A stretch of DNA of 64,000 nt from Chitinophagales bacterium (GTDB taxonomy: Bacteria > Bacteroidota > Bacteroidia > Chitinophagales > Saprospiraceae): positions 87,928-151,927 of the forward strand of contig JAAFJY010000005.1 in assembly GCA_013299105.1 (NCBI GenBank). The letters run 5' to 3'. A program made the translations under genes and the position numbers. The notes under the pieces were generated by a model. It worked only from the letters and a program-made list of their open reading frames with translations, ran no database searches and was not told the DNA's origin. Positions 24,476 to 32,807 of this stretch are shown here, in pieces. The stretch's first letter is position 1. Each line of letters opens with the position of its first letter.

Positions 24476-24483
24476 TATCTTTG
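24476..24483 (+). promoter_or_regulatory. -7 box for the histidine kinase operon
   Basis: TATCTTTG is an exact TAnnTTTG match about 80 bp before the kinase ATG at 24563. No clear TTTG -33 element is seen. Pyrimidine-rich CAACTTTTCAACC repeats fill the leader. Confidence 0.5.
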
Positions 24484-24562
24484 GGTCTTCAAACTCAGGC
24501 ATGTGGCTTGAAACCGGGTTCATACTTTTCAACCCTACAACTTTTCAACCTTTCAACTCAAA

Positions 24563-25876
24563 ATGAAAGACGTCATCATTCAGCGGGTTTTCCTCTTCGG
24601 GGTTTTGGCCATCCTCAGCATTGTGGCCCTGCAAACCTATTGGATGGTGACTACCTGGAACGCCAACGAGGAGGAATTCGACGAAAAGGCCCGCACTGCC
24701 CTGTACCGGGTGGCCTCCTCCTTGGCCGATTACCACAACCTGACCCTACCTGCCCGCAACCTGATCAAGCGCCGCAGCCAAAATTATTACGTGGTCAACA
24801 TCGAAACCGAAATCAACCCCGAAGCCCTGGAGATTTTTCTACAAAAAGAATTACAAGCCAAGGACCTGACCCTCGATTTTGAGTACGCGGTGTTCGATTG
24901 CAGCAGCAAACAGATGGTATACGGCGATTACTGCGCCCACGAGGATGACAAGGGCAAAAAGGGCAAGGTCTCTAATTTGCCCCTCGACCCGGAGTTTACC
25001 TATTATTTTGGAGTGCGTTTCCCGACCCATTCCAATTTCCTGCTCGACCGGATGCAGGTGTCTTTTATCCTGACAGGCATTCTGTTGATTACCGTTTTGT
25101 TTTTTGCCTATTCGCTTTGGGTCATTTTCAGCCAGCGCCGCTACTCGGAAATGCAGAAAGATTTCATCAACAACATGACCCACGAGTTCAAAACGCCCCT
25201 TTCAACTATTCAAATCGCGGCGGACGTGTTTTTGAACAACCCCGCTGTGCAAGAAAACGCCCGCTTGCACCAATATGCAGGCATCATCAAGGAGCAAAAT
25301 ACCCGCCTGAACCAACAAGTGGAGCGGGTTTTGCAAATCGCCCGTTTTGAACAGGACGATTTTGAGCTGCAACGCGAGCCTGTCTTGATCCAAGAATTGA
25401 TCCAAACGGTGGCGGGAAGCGCCATTTTGAGGGTCGACGAACGTCAGGGAAAACTGAACCTGGAACTCGACTCCAACGCGCCCTCCATCAATGCCGACCG
25501 TTTTCACCTGACCAACTTGCTGCACAGCTTGCTTGACAATGCGGTGAAATACTCCAAAAATGCGCCGCAAATCAACATCTACCTCCGGCAAAGCGAAAAC
25601 CAGCTCAAACTGGCCATCCAAGACCAGGGTATTGGTATTCCGAAGGAGTTTCAGGCCAAAATTTTTGAAAAATTTTACCGGGTGCCCACCGGCAACATCC
25701 ACAACGTGAAGGGTTTTGGCCTGGGTTTGTACTACGTGCAACGCATTTGCCTGGCCCACGGCTGGAAAATCCGCCTAGAAAGCACGCCCGAAACAGGGAC
25801 GACGTTTTATATTACCATGCCAAAACCGATTTCAAAACCACAAGCTGCTTATGAAGGCACACCTGCTGTACGTTGA
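24563..25876 (+). CDS. Membrane sensor histidine kinase, RprX-like
   Basis: A 437-residue sensor kinase that autophosphorylates on histidine and phosphorylates the response regulator encoded next. Transmembrane segments at about residues 8-30 and 165-188 enclose a sensor region of about 135 residues facing the periplasm, with two cysteines (FDCSS and GDYCAH). The dimerisation helix has NNMTHEFKTPLSTI with the phospho-His near residue 207. The N box LLDNAVKYSKNAP, G1 box DQGIGIPKEF and G2 box GFGLGLYYVQ are all intact. Layout and sequence resemble the Bacteroidota RprX family. Its last 26 bp overlap the regulator gene, so the pair is translationally coupled. The signal is unknown. Confidence 0.92.
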   Translation: MKDVIIQRVFLFGVLAILSIVALQTYWMVTTWNANEEEFDEKARTALYRVASSLADYHNLTLPARNLIKRRSQNYYVVNIETEINPEALEIFLQKELQAKDLTLDFEYAVFDCSSKQMVYGDYCAHEDDKGKKGKVSNLPLDPEFTYYFGVRFPTHSNFLLDRMQVSFILTGILLITVLFFAYSLWVIFSQRRYSEMQKDFINNMTHEFKTPLSTIQIAADVFLNNPAVQENARLHQYAGIIKEQNTRLNQQVERVLQIARFEQDDFELQREPVLIQELIQTVAGSAILRVDERQGKLNLELDSNAPSINADRFHLTNLLHSLLDNAVKYSKNAPQINIYLRQSENQLKLAIQDQGIGIPKEFQAKIFEKFYRVPTGNIHNVKGFGLGLYYVQRICLAHGWKIRLESTPETGTTFYITMPKPISKPQAAYEGTPAVR

Positions 25877-26537
25877 GGATGATCTCAGTCTCAGTTTTGT
25901 AACCCGCGACAACCTGGAACTGCAAGGTTACCAGATCACCTGTTTTGACAACGGCCTGAAAGCGATGGAAGCAGTGCGCAGCCAGCGTTTTGACCTCTGT
26001 ATTCTCGACGTAATGCTGCCTGATGCAGATGGTTTTGCCGTCGCCAAAGAGATTCGAAAATACGACCAGGAGGTGCCGATTTTGTTCTTGAGTGCCAAAT
26101 CATTGAAGGAAGACCGCCTGCACGGCCTGACCATTGGCGGCGACGATTACCTCACCAAGCCCTTCAGTATCGAAGAATTGATCCTGAAAATCGAGATTTT
26201 CCTGCGCCGTCGCAAACTGAGCGTGGCCGAAGCCCCCAAAGTCATCAAGCTGGGAGTCTACGTTTTTGACCATAGCAACCTAAGCCTGGAATACCAAGGC
26301 AAAATCAAGCGCCTCACCCAACGCGAAGCCGATTTGCTGCAATACCTGTTCGTGAACCGCAAGCAAGTGGTGCGCCGCTCCAGCATCCTTGAGCAATTGT
26401 GGGGCGAAGACGATTACTTTCTGGGCCGCAGCCTGGACGTGTTCATCTCGCGCCTGCGCAAGTACCTGCAAGAGGAACAAGGCATCCGCATTGAGAATGT
26501 ACACGGGATCGGGTTTCAGTTTGTGTGCCCGGAGTGA
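25851..26537 (+). CDS. OmpR-family response regulator, RprY-like
   Basis: A 228-residue two-domain regulator. The receiver starts HLLYVEDDLSLSFVTRDNL with the acidic pair at about residues 9-11. The phosphorylation site is the Asp in CILDVMLPDADGF (about residue 53), the threonine/serine switch lies in FLSAKS, and the lysine in DDYLTKPFSIEE. The C-terminal OmpR-type winged helix covers about residues 130-228 (RLTQREADLLQYLFVNRKQV, then DVFISRLRKYLQEE and VHGIGFQFV). The start overlaps the kinase gene by 26 bp. RprY-type regulators act on envelope and stress genes in some Bacteroidota; the targets here are unknown. Confidence 0.93.
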   Translation: MKAHLLYVEDDLSLSFVTRDNLELQGYQITCFDNGLKAMEAVRSQRFDLCILDVMLPDADGFAVAKEIRKYDQEVPILFLSAKSLKEDRLHGLTIGGDDYLTKPFSIEELILKIEIFLRRRKLSVAEAPKVIKLGVYVFDHSNLSLEYQGKIKRLTQREADLLQYLFVNRKQVVRRSSILEQLWGEDDYFLGRSLDVFISRLRKYLQEEQGIRIENVHGIGFQFVCPE

Positions 26538-27098
26538 GGCGGCGCAGTTGAAATATTGAAATGTTGCAGAGAGGTGGCGAAATCAAAGTGAGCGAGGGGT
26601 TATTTTTTTACATACGATAGACGAAATACGAAATACGACATATGACATATGATTGGGGGCTCGCTGGGAAGATTTGGGGTGCCTCAATTTCACGTTTGTC
26701 CGGTTTGAGCTTTTTGGAATTTTTGACCTTTCGACCATAAAAAAATAAGCCCCCTCAGTGTACCCAATGAATCATAGATCATGAATTTGTATGGTCAACG
26801 TCATGGTCAACGTCATGCTGGAAATCCGCAAGAATGGGTGTGTCGTGTGTAAGTGTGAGTTCGAGTGTGGGGGCTTCGAGCAGAATTTATCAACTCAGCT
26901 AATTGGAAATGGGGTTTATACACACTCACACCCAAACAAGCACACCCAAACCCAATTTTATCCGTGTGCTAAAAAATAGCACCGCGCAGCGAGGCACGCC
27001 TTGGCATGAGTCTGGCAAGCACCGCGCAGCGGGGCAATCAATTGCAAATTGGAATGGTCATTTGTAGCTCGTCACCAATTCATCCGAGGCTACCCAAA
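26538..27098. other. Gene-poor stretch with repeat C locus 3
   Basis: About 560 bp with no convincing gene. It holds ATACGAC-type short repeats, the core GGCTCGCTGG at 26658-26667 followed by GAAGATTTGGGG and GTCCGGTTTGAG (repeat C), a directly repeated TGGTCAACGTCA (about 26792-26815), CACACCCAAAC-type repeats, and two GCACCGCGCAGCG blocks near 26980 and 27018. A 62-codon frame at 26791 is composed largely of these repeats and is not credited. Confidence 0.6.
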
Positions 27099-27842
27099 TC
27101 AAGCATTCCGCACATGGCTAATCTGCCCTTCGCCCAAAATTGGCTGCCGACGCAGGCGCAGATAACATTGAATCGTGGCCAAAACATCCTTTTCGCAGTA
27201 CAATGAAATACGCTCGGTATCTTTTTCCTGCCAATAAACCCGGCCTACCATGCTGCCGTCGATGTCGTCTTTGGGCGAGGGAAAATCGAGCACCGCAGCC
27301 AGGGTTTTAAGCGAGGTATAGCTTTTGCGGTCGCCAAATTTCCACATTTCCATGGTGTCGATCAGGTGCAGGGTTTCCCAGGGTTTTTTGCCCTCCAGGT
27401 CGAGCAGGGCCGGAAAAGGCAGGTTGTTCACCACCATGCGCCGACAGATGTAAGGCACATCAAACTCCTTGATGTTGTGGCCGCAGATGCCGTGTTTGGC
27501 GGGATTTTGGTAATATTGGTTCATCATTTCGCTGAAATCGAGCAAAATCTGGCGCTCATCGTCCCCGGCGAAAGACTTGAGGCGCACCCGCAGTTGCTTG
27601 TCGGCATCGCGATAAACCGCCCCTACCGAGATGCACATGATTTTGCCGTATTCCGCATAGATGGCGGCGCGGTCCACGTAAGAAGCAGCCAATGCTTCCT
27701 CGCTCAAGCCTTCTTCGGTTTTGACCAAAGACTCGGCTTTGTGCCGCCACAAGTCTTGGAATACTTCGGGCACTTGGTCAAAAGTAGGGTAAGCACTGAC
27801 CGTTTCGATGTCGAGAAAGAGGATATTGGCGATGTCTTGCAT
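27099..27842 (-). CDS. Predicted PolB-like 3'-5' exonuclease
   Basis: A 247-residue exonuclease-like protein of the DnaQ/RNase-H-like superfamily, closest to PF10108 (DNA polymerase B exonuclease type 2). The first motif ILFLDIETVSAYPTF carries D11 and E13. The second is GICGHNIKEFDVPYICRR, and the third is LYCEKDVLATIQCYLRLR with the final catalytic Asp. This gives the metal-binding acidic residues needed for 3'-5' hydrolysis. The ATG at 27842 (MQDIANILF) is chosen because the motif I strand normally begins within ten residues. Upstream residues are not conserved-looking. The cellular role, repair or RNA processing, is not known. Confidence 0.87.
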   Translation of the reverse strand: MQDIANILFLDIETVSAYPTFDQVPEVFQDLWRHKAESLVKTEEGLSEEALAASYVDRAAIYAEYGKIMCISVGAVYRDADKQLRVRLKSFAGDDERQILLDFSEMMNQYYQNPAKHGICGHNIKEFDVPYICRRMVVNNLPFPALLDLEGKKPWETLHLIDTMEMWKFGDRKSYTSLKTLAAVLDFPSPKDDIDGSMVGRVYWQEKDTERISLYCEKDVLATIQCYLRLRRQPILGEGQISHVRNA

Positions 27843-28421
27843 GGTGTTGAGCTGCGTTGTGGTTTTGAAAGTTGGGGTGGCAACAAAATGAGTTGAGTAA
27901 GTCGCTATCACAACAATTTATTACATTTTAAAGTTCCTTGTAAAACAAAAATAGCAAAAATTTGGAGTGGGGCAAGGGCTTGGGTTTTGTGGTGCCTCGG
28001 ATGATTGGCAACTTCGTTGTTCCGCTGCGCGGAGTTTACCTCGCTGCGCGAGGCTTTTTTTTGCACACGGATTACACGGTTTACACGGATTTACACGGAT
28101 TTACACGGATTGCCAGCGTGACATTAACCGTGATTTTACAGCTCGTGCAACTTGCTGAAAAAGGCAGGTTTTGGGACTCACAATGCGTCAGGAGACGCGC
28201 CTGGGTACGTCCCCGTCGGGAGACGATCGGGTTTGGGTGTGCAAGTGTGGGTATGGGTGTGTGTGGGCTTTGCGCTGAATCTTTGGGCTCAAGCTGCGGG
28301 AGCTGGGTTTCGCTCTCAATGCGCCAGCGGAGGAGCGCTGGGTCAAGGTCTAGTTGGCAATCCGTGAAAATCCGTCTCATCCGTTTCATCCGTGTTCCTA
28401 ACCAAGGGCCGCGCAGCGGAC
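27843..28421. repeat. Gene-free repeat region with inverted CACGGATT arrays
   Basis: No gene is seen. Two small hairpins with a CGCTGCGCG-type core occur at 28021-28033 and 28039-28053, the second followed by eight T residues. Next come five 10-bp TTTACACGGA-like repeats (28066-28110). An inverted array of related ATCCGT units lies at 28355-28400, so a GC-rich segment of about 245 bp is bracketed by inverted arrays. Confidence 0.6.
27946..27953 (-). promoter_or_regulatory. Promoter for the exonuclease gene
   Basis: TATTTTTG on the minus strand matches TAnnTTTG. TTG (plus positions 27973-27975) lies 19 nt upstream, a canonical Bacteroidota spacing. Transcription would start near 27940, about 100 nt before the ATG at 27842. 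Confidence 0.5.
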
Positions 28422-29264
28422 CTAATCAAACACAATCGTCTTGTTCCCCACCACCGCTACTTTGTCGCTGAAAACCAGCTTCAGGGCGCGGGCCAGCACG
28501 ATTTTTTCCACGTCCTTGCCGCTCTGGATCATGTCCTGGATCGAGAAAGTATGGTCCACAGGGATGACGTTTTGCACCAGGATGGGGCCTTCGTCGAGGT
28601 CGTTGTTGACGAAGTGCGCGGTGGCACCGATGATTTTCACCCCACGCTCATAAGCCTGCCGATAAGGGCTGGCCCCGATGAAAGCAGGCAAAAACGAGTG
28701 GTGGATATTGATGATGCGATGGGGAAAATGCTTCACAAAATCGGCAGAAAGGATGCGCATGTACTTGGCGAGCACCACGTATTCGGGGTTGTAGCGCATG
28801 GCTACTTCGAGCACTTCTTTTTCGTGCTGTTCGCGGCTTTTGCCTTCGTGTGAGATGAGGTGAAAATTGACCCCAAACTGGTGGGTAAAAGACTTCAAAG
28901 TTTCGTGGTTGCCGATGACCGCGAGGATATTGGCGTTCAGCTCGTCGAATTGGTGCCGGACCAACAGTTCGCCCAGGCAATGCTGCTCCTTGGTAACCAA
29001 GACCACGATGTTTTTCTTTTCGCGGCGCGAAAGGGTCACATGGGCATCGGCAGGCAAAACCTCGGCCAATTCACTGAGGATAGCCTTTTCGTCCACCGCC
29101 CCGGAGAAGGTGGTACGCATGAAAAAGCGCTCTTGCTCACGCTCCACAAACTCTTGATTGCCAATGATGTTCACATTTTGGCGGTACAAAACGCCAGTCA
29201 CTTGGTGTACCAAACCCTTTTGGTCGGCGCAATCGATCAACAATACAGAAGAGGGTTGTTCCAT
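28422..29264 (-). CDS. purU: Formyltetrahydrofolate deformylase
   Basis: A 280-residue PurU, which hydrolyses 10-formyl-tetrahydrofolate to formate and THF and balances one-carbon pools. An N-terminal ACT domain (VLLIDCADQKGLVHQVTGVL) is followed by the formyltransferase fold with INIHHSFLPAFIGASPYRQA and GVKIIGATAHFVNNDLDEGP, which contain the catalytic His and Asp. DEGPILVQNVIPVDH is also typical. The ATG at 29264 (MEQPSSVLLI) gives the normal start, since upstream codons encode no ACT-like sequence. A TATCTTTG promoter box lies 24 bp before it. Confidence 0.93.
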   Translation of the reverse strand: MEQPSSVLLIDCADQKGLVHQVTGVLYRQNVNIIGNQEFVEREQERFFMRTTFSGAVDEKAILSELAEVLPADAHVTLSRREKKNIVVLVTKEQHCLGELLVRHQFDELNANILAVIGNHETLKSFTHQFGVNFHLISHEGKSREQHEKEVLEVAMRYNPEYVVLAKYMRILSADFVKHFPHRIINIHHSFLPAFIGASPYRQAYERGVKIIGATAHFVNNDLDEGPILVQNVIPVDHTFSIQDMIQSGKDVEKIVLARALKLVFSDKVAVVGNKTIVFD

Positions 29265-29287
29265 GCTGGATGGGATTTTTTTCGGGG

Positions 29288-29295
29288 CAAAGATA
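29288..29295 (-). promoter_or_regulatory. -7 box for purU
   Basis: TATCTTTG on the minus strand, an exact TAnnTTTG match, predicts a short leader of about 20 nt before the purU ATG at 29264. No clear -33 element is visible. Confidence 0.5.
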
Positions 29296-29424
29296 GGGAA
29301 TTGGGGGAAATTGGTGTTCGGGAAAAAGCCAATCATCCCAATTTGCAACTGCCTTGCATTGCTTCATGCGGAATGCAATACAGCAAGCAAGACAATTTTT
29401 GGAACTAGAGATATTGTCTTTACC

Positions 29425-29462
29425 AAAAAGGGCCTCCCCGCAAACACGGAGAGGCCCTTTTT
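29425..29462. terminator. Terminator after the LysM gene
   Basis: AAAAAGGGCCTC pairs with GAGGCCCTTTTT, and the stem extends inward through CCG/CGG with one mismatch. A- and T-tracts lie on both sides. It lies 19 bp past the stop of the minus-strand LysM gene and insulates purU from it. Confidence 0.85.
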
Positions 29463-29480
29463 TATGGATCAAGCTCAATC

Positions 29481-29876
29481 TCAAGGAGCAGGAATCACCA
29501 ACACCTGGCCGACCTTGATCATGTCAGGATCGCTCAAGATATCGCGGTTTGCTTCGAAGATTTTCTTGTAGTCAGCAGCATTGTCCAGGTAATGCTTGGC
29601 AATTTTGCCCAAAGTATCACCAGAAACCACGGTATGGCGGTGAAAAACACTGCTGTCAGCAACTGAAATGTTCGCTTTGATTTCCGCAGGAGCGGCAGCT
29701 TCCTTGTCCAAGCCATTGATTGACTTGAATTTGTCCCAAATCAAGTTGCGCTCATAAGGAGTGGCTACTTCACCATTGAAAACGAGTTCGCCGTTTTCTT
29801 CGTGAAAATTCTCCATTTTAGCGTCCAGTGATTTGGCGAGGTCCAACGCAGGCTGATACTTGTCTTTTAGTGACAT
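29481..29876 (-). CDS. LysM protein, Kbp/YgaU-like
   Basis: A 131-residue protein. The N-terminal half (MSLKDKYQPALDLAKSLDAK, then LVFNGEVATPYERNLIWDKF) resembles a degenerate BON domain. The C-terminal LysM domain (about residues 80-131) reads HTVVSGDTLGKIAKHYLDNA, then IFEANRDILSDPDMIKVGQV, ending LVIPAP. This arrangement is that of Kbp (YgaU), a small soluble potassium-binding protein in E. coli, though a peptidoglycan-binding role is also possible. There is no signal peptide. A second, clearer BON-LysM paralogue is encoded at 39734-40204. The ATG at 29876 is preferred because the long upstream extension of the frame overlaps repeat B. Confidence 0.83.
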   Translation of the reverse strand: MSLKDKYQPALDLAKSLDAKMENFHEENGELVFNGEVATPYERNLIWDKFKSINGLDKEAAAPAEIKANISVADSSVFHRHTVVSGDTLGKIAKHYLDNAADYKKIFEANRDILSDPDMIKVGQVLVIPAP

Positions 29877-29952
29877 GTTGTTTTGGTTTTTGTGAGGTAA
29901 TGTTTTTTCTACGCGGCAAATATGGGCAATTTTGAGCGAACTAAATTGTAAA

Positions 29953-30093
29953 TGTTTAAGTCGTTCGCATTTCGGCCAAAAAAGGGCGTTTTTCCGTGAT
30001 TCTTCGCCTCTTTTTGTGAAGGTAGCCCCGGCTAATCCACAAAAAGTAGGCTCGGCTGACGAAAAACCGTCATCTTTTTTGTCTCGAAACCAC
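29953..30093 (-). repeat. Repeat B copy 1
   Basis: Read on the minus strand, this closely matches 37508-37650. Shared blocks are GTGGTTTCGAG, AAAAAAGATGACGG, TTTTTCGTCAGCCGAG, AGAGGCGAAG and ATCACGGAAAA. The middle differs: here it is a hairpin with TTTTTGTG/CACAAAAA and TAGCC/GGCTA arms. It lies between the divergent LysM and DinB-like genes. Confidence 0.8.
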
Positions 30094-30179
30094 TGACCTA
30101 AAATTTTACCTAAAGTTATTTTTTCGTGAGCATCAACCAAAGTAGCATATGGACCGTTTTTCAAATAAACACCCAAGCA

Positions 30180-30749
30180 ATGCCTAATTACCTCTCCGAC
30201 GCCATCGGCCAATTTGAGTACTACAAAATGCTAGGCGACAAGACCTTTGCCCAACTGAGCGACGAGCAATTGTTTTGGCAAGCCAATGCCGATAGCAACA
30301 GCATCGCTACCATCGTCAAACACCTGTGGGGGAACATGCTTTCGCGCTGGACCGATTTTTTGAACAGCGATGGCGAAAAAGAATGGCGCAACCGCGAGGC
30401 TGAATTTGACAACGACATCCAAACCCGGGCCGAAATGCTCGAAAAATGGGAAGCGGGCTGGTCCTGCCTGCTCAACACCCTGCGCTCCCTGAGCGAAGCT
30501 GATTTAGCACGCAACATTTACATTCGCAACCAGGGCCACACCGTCACCCAGGCCATCAATCGGCAGTTGGCGCATTATCCTTACCATGTGGGGCAAATCG
30601 TTTTTTTGGGAAAAATACTCTGCGGGGGCAATTGGCAGTCGCTTTCGATCCCACGCGGCGGATCTCAAGCCTTCAACGCGGAAAAATTTGCCCGCGAAAA
30701 AGAACAAGGCAGTTTTTTGGAGGTGATGAAGAAGGAGGGGGAACTTTGA
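30180..30749 (+). CDS. DinB/DUF1572 family protein
   Basis: A 189-residue protein of the DinB-like four-helix-bundle superfamily, DUF1572 type. Histidines at positions expected for the metal site are seen in SIATIVKHLWGNMLSRWTDF (about H48) and LAHYPYHVGQIVFLGK (about H132 and H136). Members include bacillithiol-dependent and other thiol transferases, but the substrate of this subgroup is unknown. The ATG at 30180 (MPNYLSDAIGQFEYYK) fits the family start. In-frame upstream codons from 30126 do not. It is cytoplasmic, with no signal peptide. Confidence 0.85.
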   Translation: MPNYLSDAIGQFEYYKMLGDKTFAQLSDEQLFWQANADSNSIATIVKHLWGNMLSRWTDFLNSDGEKEWRNREAEFDNDIQTRAEMLEKWEAGWSCLLNTLRSLSEADLARNIYIRNQGHTVTQAINRQLAHYPYHVGQIVFLGKILCGGNWQSLSIPRGGSQAFNAEKFAREKEQGSFLEVMKKEGEL

Positions 30750-30910
30750 GTTATGGGTTATGAATGATGAGTTATGAGTTGGGCTCGCTGGTAATGTGAG
30801 CCTACATCACCCCCACCCCGTGCAAACCGATGCCCAACCTGACTCCAAATCTTCCCAGCGAGCCCCCAAATCACATGTCGTCTATCGTCTTTCGTCTATC
30901 GTATGTAAAA
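30748..30910. repeat. Repeat C locus 4, inverted pair
   Basis: GGCTCGCTGG (30782-30791) and its complement CCAGCGAGCC (30855-30864) face each other. On the left they are flanked by GGTTATGA/GAGTTATG repeats and on the right by CGTCTATCGTCTTTCGTCTAT repeats. The segment between them contains CCCCGTGCAAACCGAT, a variant of the CGGTTTGCACGG block found near the other repeat C cores. Confidence 0.75.
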
Positions 30911-31003
30911 AAACAAGCTTCCTGGTCCCAGAATTCCTGTTCAATCAAACCATTTTCCCGTCACTGCGTTATCCATCTTCATCCAATATCATCCTTCTTC
31001 ACC

Positions 31004-32569
31004 ATGGAAAAAACCCTGGATACCGCCACCATTCGTCATCGCACCGCCAATTTGTTGTCAGCCCTGGGCAAAGGCTTGTATGAGCGTGAAGAAGCCCTGA
31101 ATTTGGCTTTGCTCAGCGCCTTGGCGGGCGAGAGTATTTTCCTGCTCGGCCCTCCGGGAGTAGGCAAAAGCCTGGTGGCAAGGCGGCTCAAAAACGCTTT
31201 TCGCGACGGGGTGTCTTTTGAGTACCTGATGAGTAAATTCAGCACCCCTGATGAGGTATTCGGCCCCGTGTCGATCCGCAAACTCAAGGACGAAGACAAG
31301 TACGAGCGCCAAACCGAGCGCTACCTGCCCGGCGCGAATGTGGTTTTCTTGGATGAAATCTGGAAGGCTGGACCCGCGATCCAAAACGCGCTCTTGACCA
31401 TTTTGAACGAAAAAATTTACCGCAACGGCGACCAAGACTTGCGCGTAAACCTGCGCGGCATCCTCACCGCCTCGAACGAACTACCCCCTCGAAATGCCAG
31501 CCTGGATCCCATTTGGGACCGCTTTTTGCTGCGCCTTGAAATGGGCAATATCCGCCAGTACCGCAATTTTTTGAACATGATTGTGGATACGGAAGAACTA
31601 TTGGATACGCAAATTCCCGCAGAATTGGCCTTTGGTGAGGCCGAACTGGCGGACATGGACCTGCAAATCAGCGAAATTGACGTGCCTGCGGAGGTTTTGA
31701 ACACCATCCAGGTGATCAAAATGCGCATCGACGAGCACAATACCCGGCCCAACAACCAAGACAACCTCATTCCCGTGCACGATCGGCGCTGGAAAAAAAT
31801 CGTTAGGCTGCTGCGCACCAGTGCTTTTTTGAATGGCCGACCAAAAGTAGACTTGATGGACTGTTTTTTGATGCTCCATTGCCTGTGGTCCAACCCTGAG
31901 CAAAAAGACCTGCTGCAAGAACTCGTCAGCGATGCCATCCGCAAGCACGGTTATACCCAAGCCGTCAACCTGGGCATGATCAAAACCGAAGTCGAAGATT
32001 TTGAAAAAGAAGTACTCGAAGAAATACAAGTCAAACGCCAAGTAGCCGAAGAACAACTGATGGTGGTGCAAGAAGACTACTACGAGCTCATCAAGGAAGA
32101 ACAGCATTTTGAGGGCTTGCTCATCCCGGTCAAGCAATTCCGCCAATTGACTTTGGATGAAGCACAAGTGACCAATTTTTACGACCAAAACCTCAACCTG
32201 GTCAATCGCTTACGCAGCAAAAAAGGGGCTGATGAATTCAGCATCGAAGTCTTGCACAACGACCGCACCTTCACCTATCCTTTGCGTACCAAAAAAGGAG
32301 AAAAAACCGAGATCATTTTCAAAAAACCACACCCTCTGGTGCAGCGATTTTGGGAAGAGCGCCTGGGCCAAATCCGCACTTACCTCGACAAGCAAGTGCA
32401 ACACCTAAACGAACACGCCCCCAGCGAAATGGAATACCTGGAGCAAAACCTGTTTGTAGACGCCCAATACGCCGAAATCGTGAAGCACAACTGGCGTGAG
32501 GTGCAGGAAGCGCTGAAAAGGCTGGGCTTGCAATTGGAGAAAATCCAGTTTTTGTATGAGCGGGGGTGA
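31004..32569 (+). CDS. MoxR-family AAA+ ATPase, RavA-like
   Basis: A 521-residue AAA+ ATPase of the MoxR/RavA group, chaperone-like ATPases that usually work with a von Willebrand A partner. Walker A GPPGVGKS is at residues 49-56 and Walker B VVFLDEIWK at about 113-121. Sensor 1 is ILTASNELPPR and the arginine finger region is LDPIWDRFLLRLEMG. The second half contains long charged coiled-coil-like helices (EKEVLEEIQVKRQVAEEQLM), as in RavA. The ATG at 31004 (MEKTLDTATIRHRT) is preferred over an upstream frame through repeat DNA. No ViaA/VWA gene adjoins it; the next gene is an amidase. Confidence 0.88.
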   Translation: MEKTLDTATIRHRTANLLSALGKGLYEREEALNLALLSALAGESIFLLGPPGVGKSLVARRLKNAFRDGVSFEYLMSKFSTPDEVFGPVSIRKLKDEDKYERQTERYLPGANVVFLDEIWKAGPAIQNALLTILNEKIYRNGDQDLRVNLRGILTASNELPPRNASLDPIWDRFLLRLEMGNIRQYRNFLNMIVDTEELLDTQIPAELAFGEAELADMDLQISEIDVPAEVLNTIQVIKMRIDEHNTRPNNQDNLIPVHDRRWKKIVRLLRTSAFLNGRPKVDLMDCFLMLHCLWSNPEQKDLLQELVSDAIRKHGYTQAVNLGMIKTEVEDFEKEVLEEIQVKRQVAEEQLMVVQEDYYELIKEEQHFEGLLIPVKQFRQLTLDEAQVTNFYDQNLNLVNRLRSKKGADEFSIEVLHNDRTFTYPLRTKKGEKTEIIFKKPHPLVQRFWEERLGQIRTYLDKQVQHLNEHAPSEMEYLEQNLFVDAQYAEIVKHNWREVQEALKRLGLQLEKIQFLYERG

Positions 32570-32734
32570 GGTAGGGGCCACTACAATGGTTTTAGGTTTC
32601 AATCAAAATCAAGCATTCATTCACCAAGTATATAGACATTTATTTTGTTTCCTAACCCACTAGGCTGGCAAATTAGCGCTGACTTTTCATCACGTATCAT
32701 TTGTTTGCAAAACCTAGCATTTCAAAATTTTCAC

Positions 32735-32742
32735 TACATTTG
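32735..32742 (+). promoter_or_regulatory. -7 box for the amidase gene
   Basis: TACATTTG is an exact TAnnTTTG match 65 bp before the amidase ATG at 32808. TTTG at 32704-32707 is rather far upstream (27 nt) for a -33 element. Confidence 0.45.
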
Positions 32743-32807
32743 AACACTGCCAGTGGTCCTAATCTCCCTAAACTCTTCCACCTTTCACTCTTCAACTCAA
32801 ACCGCCT

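Noticed and set aside
26791..26979. 62-codon frame after the response regulator
   Set aside because: Built from a duplicated TGGTCAACGTCA and CACACCCAAAC repeats; no protein-like conservation pattern or start signal.
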